A stretch of DNA of 64,000 nucleotides. Source: Bolinopsis microptera. Lineage: Eukaryota > Ctenophora > Tentaculata > Lobata > Bolinopsidae. The notes under the pieces are model-generated. The model did not search any database. It was not told the origin of the DNA and worked only from the letters and a program-made list of their open reading frames with translations. Position numbers and translations under genes: made by a program. The stretch spans positions 14,727,365-14,791,364 of the forward strand of contig NC_087082.1 in assembly GCF_026151205.1 (NCBI RefSeq). The letters run 5' to 3'. Of the stretch, positions 1-10,817 are shown piece after piece. Position 1 is the first letter of the stretch, and each line of letters starts with the position of its first letter.

Positions 1-399
1 GGTTCTTCAGGTCCTTGTGGTAGACGTGGTGGTAGTTGGTGGGGGTGGTCCTGGACCTGGCTCGTTCCCAAGCAGGAAGCGACATCAGAATCCTGTCAGC
101 ATCAAGTGTACCGTCACTGTTTGGTCTGATGTACTCTGATTTGTAGTCAGGGTTGTAGGAGTGGTCAGCAGAGATGTGACGGCCGTTCCTGTAGTAGTCG
201 TTGGATCGGTATTTGCCGGAGTAACCCCCTTCAATACCAGTCCTAGACTCGAGATCTCTGTAGCCAAGAAGGTGTGACTTTGCGACTGTCTTCTCTAAGT
301 CTGAAAAGAGAGGCGCCTCCACTACACCCCCTTCCACTTCTTTAGTTTCTGTTTTGATTACAGTTGATGTTTCTGTTTTGTCGACACTTCCTCGCTTAC
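1..399 (-). CDS. Tyr-rich coding exon, cut by window edge
   Basis: The minus strand is open from an acceptor (TTTAG at 404-400) to the window edge. It starts in phase 1 and reads KRGSVDKTET, then an acidic stretch, then Tyr/Arg/Ser-rich sequence containing YSGKYRSNDYYRNGR, and ends with VYHKDLKN. The HKDL motif recurs in the Tyr-rich gene at 32992-39200 (YHKEL) and in the exon at 1995-2192 (NHKDY), so this belongs to the same protein family. Phase 1 fits exactly onto the exon ending at 1995. This could therefore be an alternative downstream exon of the gene at 1300-10222, or part of a tandem paralogue. No known domain is recognised. The donor lies outside the window. Confidence 0.65.
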
Positions 400-1299
400 C
401 TAAATGTACTGTGCTACACACGCGGCAAAAACACCCAATTCAACACACTCACACACAAACACACACACACACACACGTTCACAAACACACAGACAAACAA
501 TTCACATTCGTAAAACACACAGACAAACAATTCGAAAAACACACAGAATATTCAATGTCATGTATAAACACAGTGCAAATTCAAATTAATTCATGCGTGT
601 CTAAATCTCACTTTCATGGATACAATGCATAAAAACCCACGTTCACGGACACACACAGATTAGTTTTTTATTTTTGTGAGGCGCTTTGTTAGTTTTAAAA
701 CTCACTTTGTCTGGTGGGAAAGTCGGCTGATGATCCGCCAATATATGTGCCTTTACTCCCTGCGCAAAACACGTGCTTTGTTAGAAAACACACGTGCTAA
801 CTCACTTGTGCACGTGCACATTTTGGTGTGTGCACGTGCTCATTTTATTAAATTGTAAGTACATGAAAATTTTCAAACCCAAATGTGCATATAATGAAAA
901 AGGTCACGTGCAAGAATTCACACTCGCACGTGTACACACTCGCACTTGTTCGCAAGTAAAAGGTATACTGTACGTTCTCAAAGTTTACAACAGTTCGGTT
1001 TTTGTTGGAATAAAAGTGTTTGCCTTATAACTTGTCAAAAACAATAAAATCACAAAACCCCAGGAGGAAATAAAATTTGCTTTGAACACTTTTTAGAGTT
1101 GTGATACCTTTATGGTAAACAATAATAAGAGAATAAGGGGCTGTACAAGAATAGCACTCCATCAGATGGCGATGAAAAACCCGACAAATAAAAATGCAAA
1201 GTAGTACTGCGTATATAGTTCCAAAGCCAAGTAACAAGTCTACTAGCTAAGGAGAGTCTCCGTACACTCGCTCATTAAAACCCTTTACATAGCGGACCT
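400..1299. other. Intergenic or 3' flank; CA repeat and E-boxes
   Basis: No coding exon is seen. A (CA)n-rich microsatellite lies at about 446-500. CACGTG E-box palindromes cluster at about 768-930 (at least six). A minus-strand poly(A) signal (TTTATT on the plus strand) lies at about 844-849 and could serve the stop exon at 1300-1715. Confidence 0.5.
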
Positions 1300-4200
1300 C
1301 TAGTTGTACCCTGGCCCTCTTCTCACAATCTCACGGCAATATCCTAGTATCTCACCTTGACCGGTAGTAAGTCCGGCAGTAAGAGATGCTCGCCTCAATC
1401 TAGCTGCAGCACTATAACCAGCCCCACTATAACTCCCACTCCCACTGTAACTCCCGCTGTAATTCCCGCTGTAACGTGCACTATAAGCTGCCTCGCCACG
1501 TGCACTAGAGGACGCCGCGCCACCGCTACTGCCTGAAGTCACGTGACTGCCACCCGCCACGCCACCAACTCCCGAGTAACTGGTAGTGGTACTTTTGGTG
1601 GTGTTACACTGGACTCCCCCAGGGCAGATCCTATAGGCGTGGGTATCGTAGTGGGATGCTCCGATGCATTTGCAGTCTATACCTCCCCCACAACTAGCCG
1701 CTGGTGAGTATGACACTGTCAGTACGTGAGTACGCAGGATACTGTGCTAGTCACGTGCTAGTCACGTGTTGTCCGCCACCGCCGGACACCGCCGACCAAC
1801 TTGAATGTACGCGGCGGACAACACTGCAACTTTAATCTAGTGTCAATCAGATCAGGGCTTACAGACGGTGTATTACTCTAGCCTGTGTTCTAAACCAAAG
1901 TGCTTAATACTTTAAATTCTACCCAGATTTCAAGGATGAGATCTAAACCCAACAAAAATCTCAGACTCAGAGAGTCAGAGTAACTGTTGGCTACCTCTGA
2001 AGTTGCCATGGTGATAAGAGTACCCCTGGCTGTCTACCCCCTGTAAGTACTCCAGTCTCACTTTAAACTCTCTGCTCTCAGTTCTCTCTCCTAGCTGCAT
2101 GCGCTCTCTCAGTTTCAGGTGCTCCAGGTAATCTTTGTGGTTAGAGTACCCTTTGGGTAGCAGGTAGCTGTACTGCCCTTCATACAGGGTGCCTATAAGA
2201 GGGTAATCATCATGCTGAACAGTGAACATGCGGGGAGGGGTGGGGGAGGGGTGAAGGAGGGGTGAAGGAGGGGTGGGGGAGGGGTGGGGGAGGGGTTGTA
2301 TGCTGTGTAAAGTCTACGATTGATTACTTAAATGCTGCTGTTAACGAAGAATTATTCATTCAAAAACATCAATAATGAAACAGTCAAGTGGACAAAAAGT
2401 GACAGGAAGTAAGAATGCTTTATGATGATTCAAACGGGAATAAAATTAACGATAATTTTTCATGAGGTTTTGTCCGGCTACATGCATGCTGAAACTTTGT
2501 TAAATTCAAAACAACGGTCTGCATTAATAGTGTCAAACTCCAATTTAGTTTTACGAATTTCAAAACATCTGTTCAATGCTACATAAATGCAGTGTGCTGT
2601 GTCTAGGAATCTTTTCTTCAGATTCCAGTACTTGACAGTACGACTCAATGGTTCTCAGTCTTATTCCGGAGACTCTTATTGTGGGTCTATATGTCTCAAA
2701 ATTATGTCTCAATTTCTTTGGCAGCCGGTCATTGAAAGTATGAAACACCCTTTCAAATTTGGTCGCGTCGATTATTCGACCCGTTTCAGTTTTCAGGTAC
2801 CAAGATTTACAACATTTAAGCTTTTTCGATACAACTTTTTACAAAGATATTTACAAGAATAAATAAATGATAAAATTCGTAAAATACAAAGAGAAAAAGA
2901 AAAAGGTTTTTATGTTTTATCAATGCAGGTCTAAAAAATACGGCCGTATAATCCGACATAAATGCGATTCAAAATAAGATGATAGTCCGTTTTCCGTGTT
3001 CAGTGTGCAGCAGCAGCCTAGTATCACAATATAACGATATAAAGAGAAGATAACCTAAATAAACCCTATAAACTATCTTATCAGCTACACACGTGCCTAG
3101 TAACTATAGTAACTAAAGTAACTATAGTAACTTCAGTAGTAACCATAGTAACTACATGTATAAGTAGTAGGGGAAACACGGGGGTATGTACTCACTTCCA
3201 GCTTCGTTAGAGCCACTGGGGCTGTACACGTATTCCGAATGAGACTTTTTCATATACCATCTGAAAAGTAAGATAGTTAATTAAAAGGTACGGGACTCGA
3301 ACTATTTACCACCAGGATACAATTACAAGCTGATCAACAAGTTCTAACAATCACACCACTCGACCAGTCATTAAAAACAATATTTAAATTAGAAGAGGTA
3401 ATTGAGGTAGACTGACTTATCTACATCGTAGTCCCTTGGTGCATGTGAGTAAGAATAAGTGCTGTGTACAGCTCCTCCTGATAAGCGTGTCCTGTAATCG
3501 GCCGTGTCTGCGGACAGGTCCGCGCTGTAGTTCCTGGCACAGAGACACCAGGGTTAGTACATTAGTAACTATAGTAACTACAGTAGTAACCATAGTAACT
3601 ACATGTATAAGTAGTACGGGAAACACGAGGGCTAGAACATTATACTTGGGGATTGTTTTAGGTTTCAGAACTCAAACTAGGAGATACCACAGAGAGATCT
3701 CCTCGCTGTGGGGTTGTTACACCATGTAACCATAGTAACTACTAGTAGTAACTACTAGTAGTAACTACAGTAGTAACCATAGTAACTACTACTCGGAGAT
3801 ACCACAGAGAGATCTCCTCCCTGTGGGGTTGTTACACCATGTAACCATAGTAACTACTAGTAGTAACTACTAGTAGTAACTACAGTAGTAACCATAGTAA
3901 CTACTACTCGGAGATACCACAGAGAGATCTCCTCTCTGTGGGGTTGTTACACCATGTGTAACTACAGTAGTAACCACAGTAGTAACCATAGTAACGATGG
4001 TTGTTACACTGCATGTGATGACTGTGTTAAAGATTAACGAAACTAAGCATAGGTATTAGGTAAGTGCACTTTAGGGTTACTTCAAGGTTAACTCACAGAT
4101 TAACAGGTAAAAGTATTCCAATGTATAGGGAAAAAAGAAAAAACATTGTACATTTTTCGCACATTTTCATGACTTAAATTCTACCCTTTCAACCAATGAT

Positions 4201-7200
4201 TCACAACTCATACTACCTTGATCATACATAATATGATATACAATATATTACCGGTACTCATTTCCTCTCTGAGCTAGCTAGTGTATATCAGTTTCTTGTT
4301 GGTGTTTTGTCTGTGTTTGTTTGTCTGTAGTAGGAATTTACTGTAACTTTGGAGACTGGGCGCAGTAATGTCCCAGAGGGTTTGTAACATCATGGATGCT
4401 GACTAAGCTTACCTGATCCTCTCCAACTTGTATTAGTACACTACTTCATTCACACCAGTCATTTCACTACATTAAACTGATTGAGGTTATGCCCTTTGTA
4501 CATGCTGAAGCGATATGCTATGATGAGTGGAATATGAGTTAGGATCAGTTTGGTCCGTTTCATGGCAAAAACATTTATTGATTTTGTATTAACCCTTCGG
4601 GGCTTGCGTGACCCTTATCATAGAACTGGTTTTCAGGACTGGCAGTCTGACCTATTGCCTTGCCAGCATAGGTGTACTTATATAGTTTTGCATGGTTCAG
4701 TTGCATAGTAGTGTCCGAATTGCACTGATTCTAGCCCGAGTAGTGTTCGAAAGGGCGCCCTGTTTTGACATACCTCCTGAGCCGGTACTCATTTCCTCTC
4801 TGAGCTAGCTAGTGTATATCAGTTTCTTGTTGGTGTTTTGTCTGTGTTTGTTTGTCTGTAGTAGGAATTTACTGTAACTTTGGAGACTGGGCGCAGTAAT
4901 GTCCCAAGGGTTTGTAACATCATGGATGCTGACTAAGCTTACCTGATCCTCTCCAACTTGTATTAGTACACTACTTCATTCACACCAGTCATTTCACTAC
5001 ATTAAACTGATTGAGGTTATGCCCTTTGTACATGCTGAAGCGATATGCTATGATGAGTGGAATATGAGTTAGGATCAGTTTGGTCCGTTTCATGGCAAAA
5101 ACATTTATTGATACAATATATTACCTTGATCGTGACGGGTAATAAGAAGAAGAAGATGAGGAGTAACCGCCTGATCCGTAACTGCTCCTTGTTTCGTAGA
5201 GCCCACTCGTGTGGGAACTCACCCCACTGGTGTGAGAACTCACCGGTCCAAATCCAACGTAGCTTGCCTGACAAAAGAGAGTATTAGCAGGGTAAACAAA
5301 AGGAGTATTAATTGGGTTGGCTGAGTTGAGTGTTTATCAGCTGCATATACATGTTGGATGATAATTGTTTCTTCTAGCAGCTGATTTTGTTTAAATATTT
5401 TGAGTTCTGATGAAACAATTAGGCGTTCAGCATGTTCAGAGAAAACAATATAGGTGTTTATGTTTTAATATTGAATGGGCGTGGTCTAAAATATTCGAAT
5501 TTTCAAATTTTGACGACGGAATCCTCGAACCAGTAAGTACAGTGTGCCATCTGCAAAGCAACAGCTCTCAAATATAAAACACGGCGGAGCTATTAAGGCC
5601 AACGTATGCCCACTGACTTTTGGCCCACCCTGTATTTTGAGTTCTGATGAAGTTGTAGTAATGAATTAATTAACTTTAATTGGTTTAATTAACTCGTCGT
5701 ATTATTCGTCCAACAGTCAAGCTGCTAGAAGAAATGATTATCATTCAACAATTAAATTGATAAATGAAATCTTTAAATAAACTAAATCATTTTAGTTTTA
5801 CCCAACGAATAGGAAACATAGGCTATAATTTACCTGGGATATTATCTTCGCCAATTATTCGCAGGTAATTAATCATTGGGTAAATTAACGTAATTTTAAT
5901 AAAAATATTGAATACGGCACAAAAATGTCATTGTTGCCTGATTAATCAATAGATCGTTGTTTTTATTTTAGCCCGAAAATTACGAACAATCTTTCGATTT
6001 TTAAAATTTTATCGTCATAATCAATAGTCATGGTCACTGTAGAGAATACGATACACTACCGTAATGTACATCATTGTAAGGAATATTTCTGAATCCGCAA
6101 TCTGACACCCATGAATGCCATATGTTATTATGCCTTTACATTACGCTTAATGTCCGACATTAACTTGAGTGACTTAAGTTTAAGCAATGTTGAAAACATG
6201 TTTTAACTTGGATATTGCCATGAAAAAGAAGCAACTAACTAGCATTTCCTAAACTATTTAAGCTATACCCTGGTGCGTTTGTTATTGTGTAAATGTTTTA
6301 TGTTTAGATTAGTTTCCTTGATGTTAGAAAAGAGCAAGTTTATTATCATTATACATATATACTATATAGTAATACGACAACAAGCTCTACCCATCTTCTT
6401 TCAGTCTTACCTTAGTTGCCAGTCTGTACAGTGAGAGACCCTCACAGATGAAACATAGAATCAGTGGAACGTGGAGGAAGATGAGTGTTCTGTGATTAAA
6501 GCTGGGAATTGCACGTGTAATTGCGCGTGCATAACAATGGAATAGCTAGATCACACTTGTTTTGTTTTGGATGCGTAATTCGTTATCTAGCTTATACTTG
6601 ACAGTAAAATATAACGCATACAATATACATGTGTGTGAATGCAAATTGAGACATTAACCTTTGAATCTTACTTATAATTCAAAGAATTGTTTTTGTTTGT
6701 CTGTCTGTATGAAGGCCCACGTGCAAAGCAAGTTGCATAGCAACCATGGTAACGGTGTTGAACGCGCACGTGCAATAATTGTTTTAACGTCATTTTGATC
6801 GGTTTTGTGGTGATTACGTTGTGTTCAGTGCGAGCTACATTTTAATGGGCTGTATACTCGGTTGTGACGGATATTTTTTGATGCTATAAAAACTGACCAC
6901 CAAAGAATACTACTACCTTCCTCCCTGTGATCACGGGCTTTCTATAGTTAGTAATATGAAGCATCGTCCATATTTATTGAACACCTACGGCTGCATATTT
7001 TCAAACTTGTTTCACCATTGTTTTTCCGATAAAAACCGACGACCTTGAATCACCTTAAACACCAAAAATATCTCCAATTCGGTGGTTTGCAGTGGTTACA
7101 AGGCAAATATCTGGACATCCAATGATACGATTTTCTTGAAACTTTTTAGATAGTAAGATAGCTTTAAGACAAAAATCTGTGCAAGTTTGGGTGAATTTCT

Positions 7201-10200
7201 ATGTGCCAAATTTGAGATATCACTTCAAACACAAAAAAATAGTGCTGTCGCTGTCGGACAGATGTCGTGTTACCAAAATCAGAAATATAATGACTTACAA
7301 TTTAAATGCGGGAAAGTTATTTCATTAATCGTAAAATTCACGGTAACTACTACTACTACTATGTTAAAAATACAGAATATTGTGTAATAACAGCCTCAAA
7401 AAAACGTCTGTTCAAAGCATTGGGCTAATGCTGTGGTCTTAAATCGAAATTACTTTTAAACGGTTGAGAACTGTTCTAAGAAACTGTTTTTTTGCTAGCT
7501 CAACTATCCAGCAAATTATTTACCCTTGTACATGTAGTTACTATGGTTACTACTGTGGTTACTACAAGTAGTTACTATGGTTACTTGGTGAAGAAAAGTG
7601 CCATGAATTAATTAATATTAAAATCTACCACCAATTTTATCCAAATAAGAATTAGCAGGAATATGTCGTATGAGATGAACAAACTGCTTACATGTTTCGT
7701 TTTAACCTTAACAGAGTTCACTAGTAATTTATAAAAACAAAATCTGTGCAGTACAAAAAGATTAAAAAGGTTAACAAGTAATCATATCATTAGTATAGTA
7801 TGTGGTCTGCTGTTTTGGTTTAATGGGAGTTTTGTTTTGCTTGACGTTTTGCGAGTGCCTAATCCGATACACTTAGAAACATTTTAAACTAATTCGTTGT
7901 AACTTTGTTTGAAACGCATTAATATCTTAATCGCTTACAGACTGCTAGCTTCATCGACGTCATGAGTTTGTTGGCAAAAATTGTTGGAATGTGGGGCTAA
8001 CGATCTTGAAAGTCTCCCCCGCCTCATAGCCCACCCTGTGGGAGCTAGAGAACTAATCACCACCGAGCTGGTTCAGACTCTGAGTAATCGTTAGTCTGTT
8101 GTGAGACGTCTTCAAGTGTTCGTAAGTCAAGTAGAAGTGAACACCGAGCAGATATCTATAGCTTATTTAAAGATTTGGAGGGATGGGTGATGTGGGCGTG
8201 AAAGAGCTTCTCTGCGTGGTTGTGAGCTTTGTTTATTCCGTACCATAGGACAAGATAGTCGGTATAGTTATCTTGAGATGGGAGCAGATGTGGTGGTTTA
8301 AGATACATGTTTAATATACTCAGGAGCTGCTAAATCCCTTCATAGTAACTTTATACGTCAGAGTAGTGCTCTTTATACGTCAGAGTAGTTCTCTTTGCGT
8401 CATAACCCATGATTATAGGCTTTGTTAGTTGTCAGCTGTGGTTATCATGGTTATTATATAGTTGTAAATGTGGTTACTATGACAAAGTCCTTACTTTGGT
8501 TACAAATAGTGACAGCGGTTACTGTGGATACAAAAGTGACAGCGGTTACTATGGTTACTTAACACGTATTGTGACAGTGATGGATATCAGAGGCAACATA
8601 TAGGGGCGGTAAAAAATCTGCCTAAAATAATTTCATGTGCGGAAAATTTGTAGGATAATACCACCGCGATTAAGCTGAAAAATTCGCCAAATTTGCAGCC
8701 TTTAGGTACTCTCAGGTTAAATTATTCAACAGTGTATATAACGTTGCCTTACACGATTGTTAAGTTTAACACATCAAAGAATTACACTCATAGAAACTTT
8801 TACAATAAGATGGCCAGGCCCAGGATTACTGGATTACGCAGGATTACACAGGATTGCAGGATTACACAGAATTGCAAGTTATATCATCTAAAAGTAACTT
8901 AAGTAGTTATATCATCTAAAAGTAACTTAAGTAAAGTTAGTTAGTTAGTAAAGTAAGTTAAGTGAAGTAAGTGACTCGATTTCATTCTGTTGAGGGATTG
9001 TGATACAGCTTGAGGAGTTAATCATTCGTCCTCTTTTATTTTATCCCAATTATCGATAGTATTACTGGTCATCTGATAATATGCATCAATAATGAACTTT
9101 TTTTAAAAAGTAATATTTTCTTTCCGATCTTTTTGATGTTACGTCATGAAAAGCGTTTTACCCAAATCGTGGTTTAATTGGGCATGTCGATCTTTTCTTA
9201 TTGTACACAGCTGACAGCAGTACCAAGTGCACAAATCTGATAGAACGATGGCGCGGAAAAGTGTGTTATTAGGTCGATAGTGCGATTCCGCACCCACCGC
9301 ACTTATATGTTGCCTCTGATTGTTAAGGTTATTTGGTGTTCCTGTCGTACGTTATCATCCCTCTGCCAGTAACCCACAATAATAATAAATCTTCTGGAAA
9401 AGTGCTTTAAATATTCTCGATATTGCTGATATTAGTAAACTGGGTTTGGTGTAAATTGTAACCCTTCTTCTCAATGGTAAATTTATCTGGCAGTACAATG
9501 TGTACTGTATCTGCATTTCACCTTATACGGTAATATCAATATGGTAACATTACCATATAAGGTCATGACTAATGTTGTCATGTTAACACCACCTTATAAG
9601 GTAATGTTGTCATGGTAACACCACCATATAAGGTGAAATTTGGGAGCTGCAGTACATACGTCCTCTTGTCTAGAGCTAGAGTTAACCCTCTTCAACGAGC
9701 TGCTGCTATCGTAACTTGTCTTCACGGAAATTTAATATTAATCTTACAGCACTTATTACAGTTCTTTGCAGCTTCTTCCAGTCTTCGCTCAAGAACTTAG
9801 TAACTAAAACTAATGTTAAAATATCATGAAATGTTTAAAAGCGGAGTAATGTTCAATGTTGATATGGTGACATTACCAAATAAGGTAATATCACAATGGT
9901 ATTACTACCATATAAGGTAATGTTAACTTACCCTTTCCTTGCGGGAGACAGAAACAGGTTCCATGTCGTAGGCGCCGGATCTTCTAACGTAGCTACTGAC
10001 ATGTCGCTCTGGCCTGACAAACTTGATCTGCGGGGAAGTCTAACATTAGAGATTACCACCCATACTTCCATATAAGGTAACCGTAATGTTGTCATGGTAA
10101 CACCACCATATAAGGCATGATCTTACCTTCTTGAACTGGTAGTGGTGAACCTCGGGGGCAACATAGGAGCAGAGTCCGTATTTGTTGAGAATCAGATCGG

Positions 10201-10222
10201 TTCTCGCGTCACGTGAATTCAT
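1300..10222 (-). CDS. Tyr/Ser/Gly-rich protein, 8 exons, 386 aa
   Basis: Exons on the minus strand, in order: 10222-10127, 10027-9932, 6440-6411, 5267-5125, 3533-3417, 3260-3196, 2192-1995, 1715-1300. All have GT-AG borders and phases match throughout (1161 nt, ending TAG). The start is the first ATG after an in-frame TGA (MNSRDARTDL). The N-terminal part is basic and Tyr/His-containing. The middle is Ser/Tyr/Gly-rich (GSGGYSSSSSSYYPSRSR), followed by WYMKKSHSEYVY, then a Leu/Arg/Glu-rich helix-like part (HLKLRERMQLGERTESR). The last exon has a short Cys-containing stretch (CKCIGA, ICPGGVQC), then Ser-Gly-Tyr repeats (SGNYSGSYSGSGSYSG). I see no signal peptide, membrane segment or known domain. 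Composition suggests a structural or low-complexity protein, but this is inference. It resembles the gene at 32992-39200, with the same phase-2 intron after a YY.S.R motif. The weakest parts are the 30-nt exon and the last junction. Confidence 0.7.
2224..2296 (-). repeat. GA/G-rich tract, pyrimidine tract for an acceptor
   Basis: Degenerate repeats of GGGGAGGGGTGAAGGAGG on the plus strand form a long C/T tract on the minus strand. The tract lies 32 bases upstream of the acceptor of exon 2192-1995 and probably serves as, or extends, its polypyrimidine tract. Confidence 0.6.
3678..3990. repeat. Tandem repeat, about 115 bp, 2.7 copies
   Basis: Units begin at about 3678, 3794 and 3909. Each contains GAGATACCACAGAGAGATCT followed by GTAACTAC/TAGTAG-rich sequence. 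It lies in the intron between exons 5267-5125 and 3533-3417. The inner motif CCATAGTAACTAC also recurs at about 3120-3160, 3560-3610, 7537-7585 and 8440-8560. Confidence 0.8.
4251..5112. repeat. Direct intronic duplication, about 320-330 bp
   Basis: The block at 4251-4582 is repeated almost exactly at 4792-5112. One visible difference is CCCAGAGGGTTT versus CCCAAGGGTTT. The second copy ends 13 bases before the donor end of exon 5267-5125 on the plus-strand scale. The near identity points to a recent duplication. Confidence 0.9.
6411..6440 (-). CDS. 30-nt micro-exon of the Tyr-rich gene
   Basis: This reads GLSLYRLATK in phase 0, between acceptor TGTGAG (6446-6441) and donor GTAAGA (6410-6405). 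A pyrimidine-rich tract and a CTGAT branch-like motif precede it. A longer exon starting further upstream would be open only in a phase that does not match its neighbours, so the micro-exon is preferred. It joins exons 10027-9932 and 5267-5125, both of which have phase-0 borders here. Confidence 0.5.
7174..7270 (+). repeat. Dispersed repeat, copy 1
   Basis: The sequence from AATCTGTGCAAGTTTGGGTG through TATCACTTCAAACACAA to a GTCGCTGTCGGACAG motif is found again at about 26086-26205, where the end has expanded into a 17-bp tandem array. Confidence 0.75.
9553..10115. promoter_or_regulatory. Cluster of seven CArG boxes (SRF-type sites)
   Basis: Perfect CC(A/T)6GG sites lie at 9553, 9592, 9624, 9876, 9908, 10068 and 10106. 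Most are CCATATAAGG embedded in a degenerate GGTAATGTTGTCATGGTAACA context. They flank exons 1 and 2 of the minus-strand Tyr-rich gene. CArG boxes bind SRF/MADS factors, which in animals control cytoskeletal and muscle genes. Binding here is inferred. The cluster may partly reflect repeat expansion. Confidence 0.5.
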
Positions 10223-10296
10223 AATTGTGCGTCTCTCGTATCACATGCACTATTAACATGGGTTAGGTTAATTTTGTGTAAAGCAGTGTAATATGA

Positions 10297-10817
10297 TAAC
10301 TTGATATAAACTTGATATAAACTTGATATAAACTTGATATAAACTTGATATAAACTTGATATAAACGTGATATAAACTTGATATAAACTTGATATAAACT
10401 TGATATAAACTTGATATAAACTTGATATAAACTTGATATAAACTTGATATAAACTTGATATAAACTTGATATAAACTTGATATAAACTTGATATAAACTT
10501 GATATAAACTTGATATAAACTTGATATAAACTTGATATAAACTTGATATAAACTTGACATAAACTTGATATAAACTTGATATAAACTTGATATAAACTTG
10601 ATATAAACTTGATATAAACTTGATATAAACTTGATATAAACTTGATATAAACTTGATATAAACTTGATATAAACTTGATATAAACTTGATATAAACTTGA
10701 TATAAACTTGATATAAACTTGATATAAACTTGATATAAACTTGATATAAACTTGATATAAACTTGATATAAACTTGATATAAACTTGATATAAACTTGAT
10801 ATAAACTTGGTATAAAC
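10297..10817. repeat. 11-bp AT-rich array, about 47 copies
   Basis: The unit AACTTGATATA is repeated almost perfectly and contains TATAAA once per 11 bp on the plus strand. It begins about 75 bp upstream of the start codon of the minus-strand gene at 10222. The long ORFs across it (YQVYIKFISSL repeats) are repeat artefacts. Confidence 0.95.
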
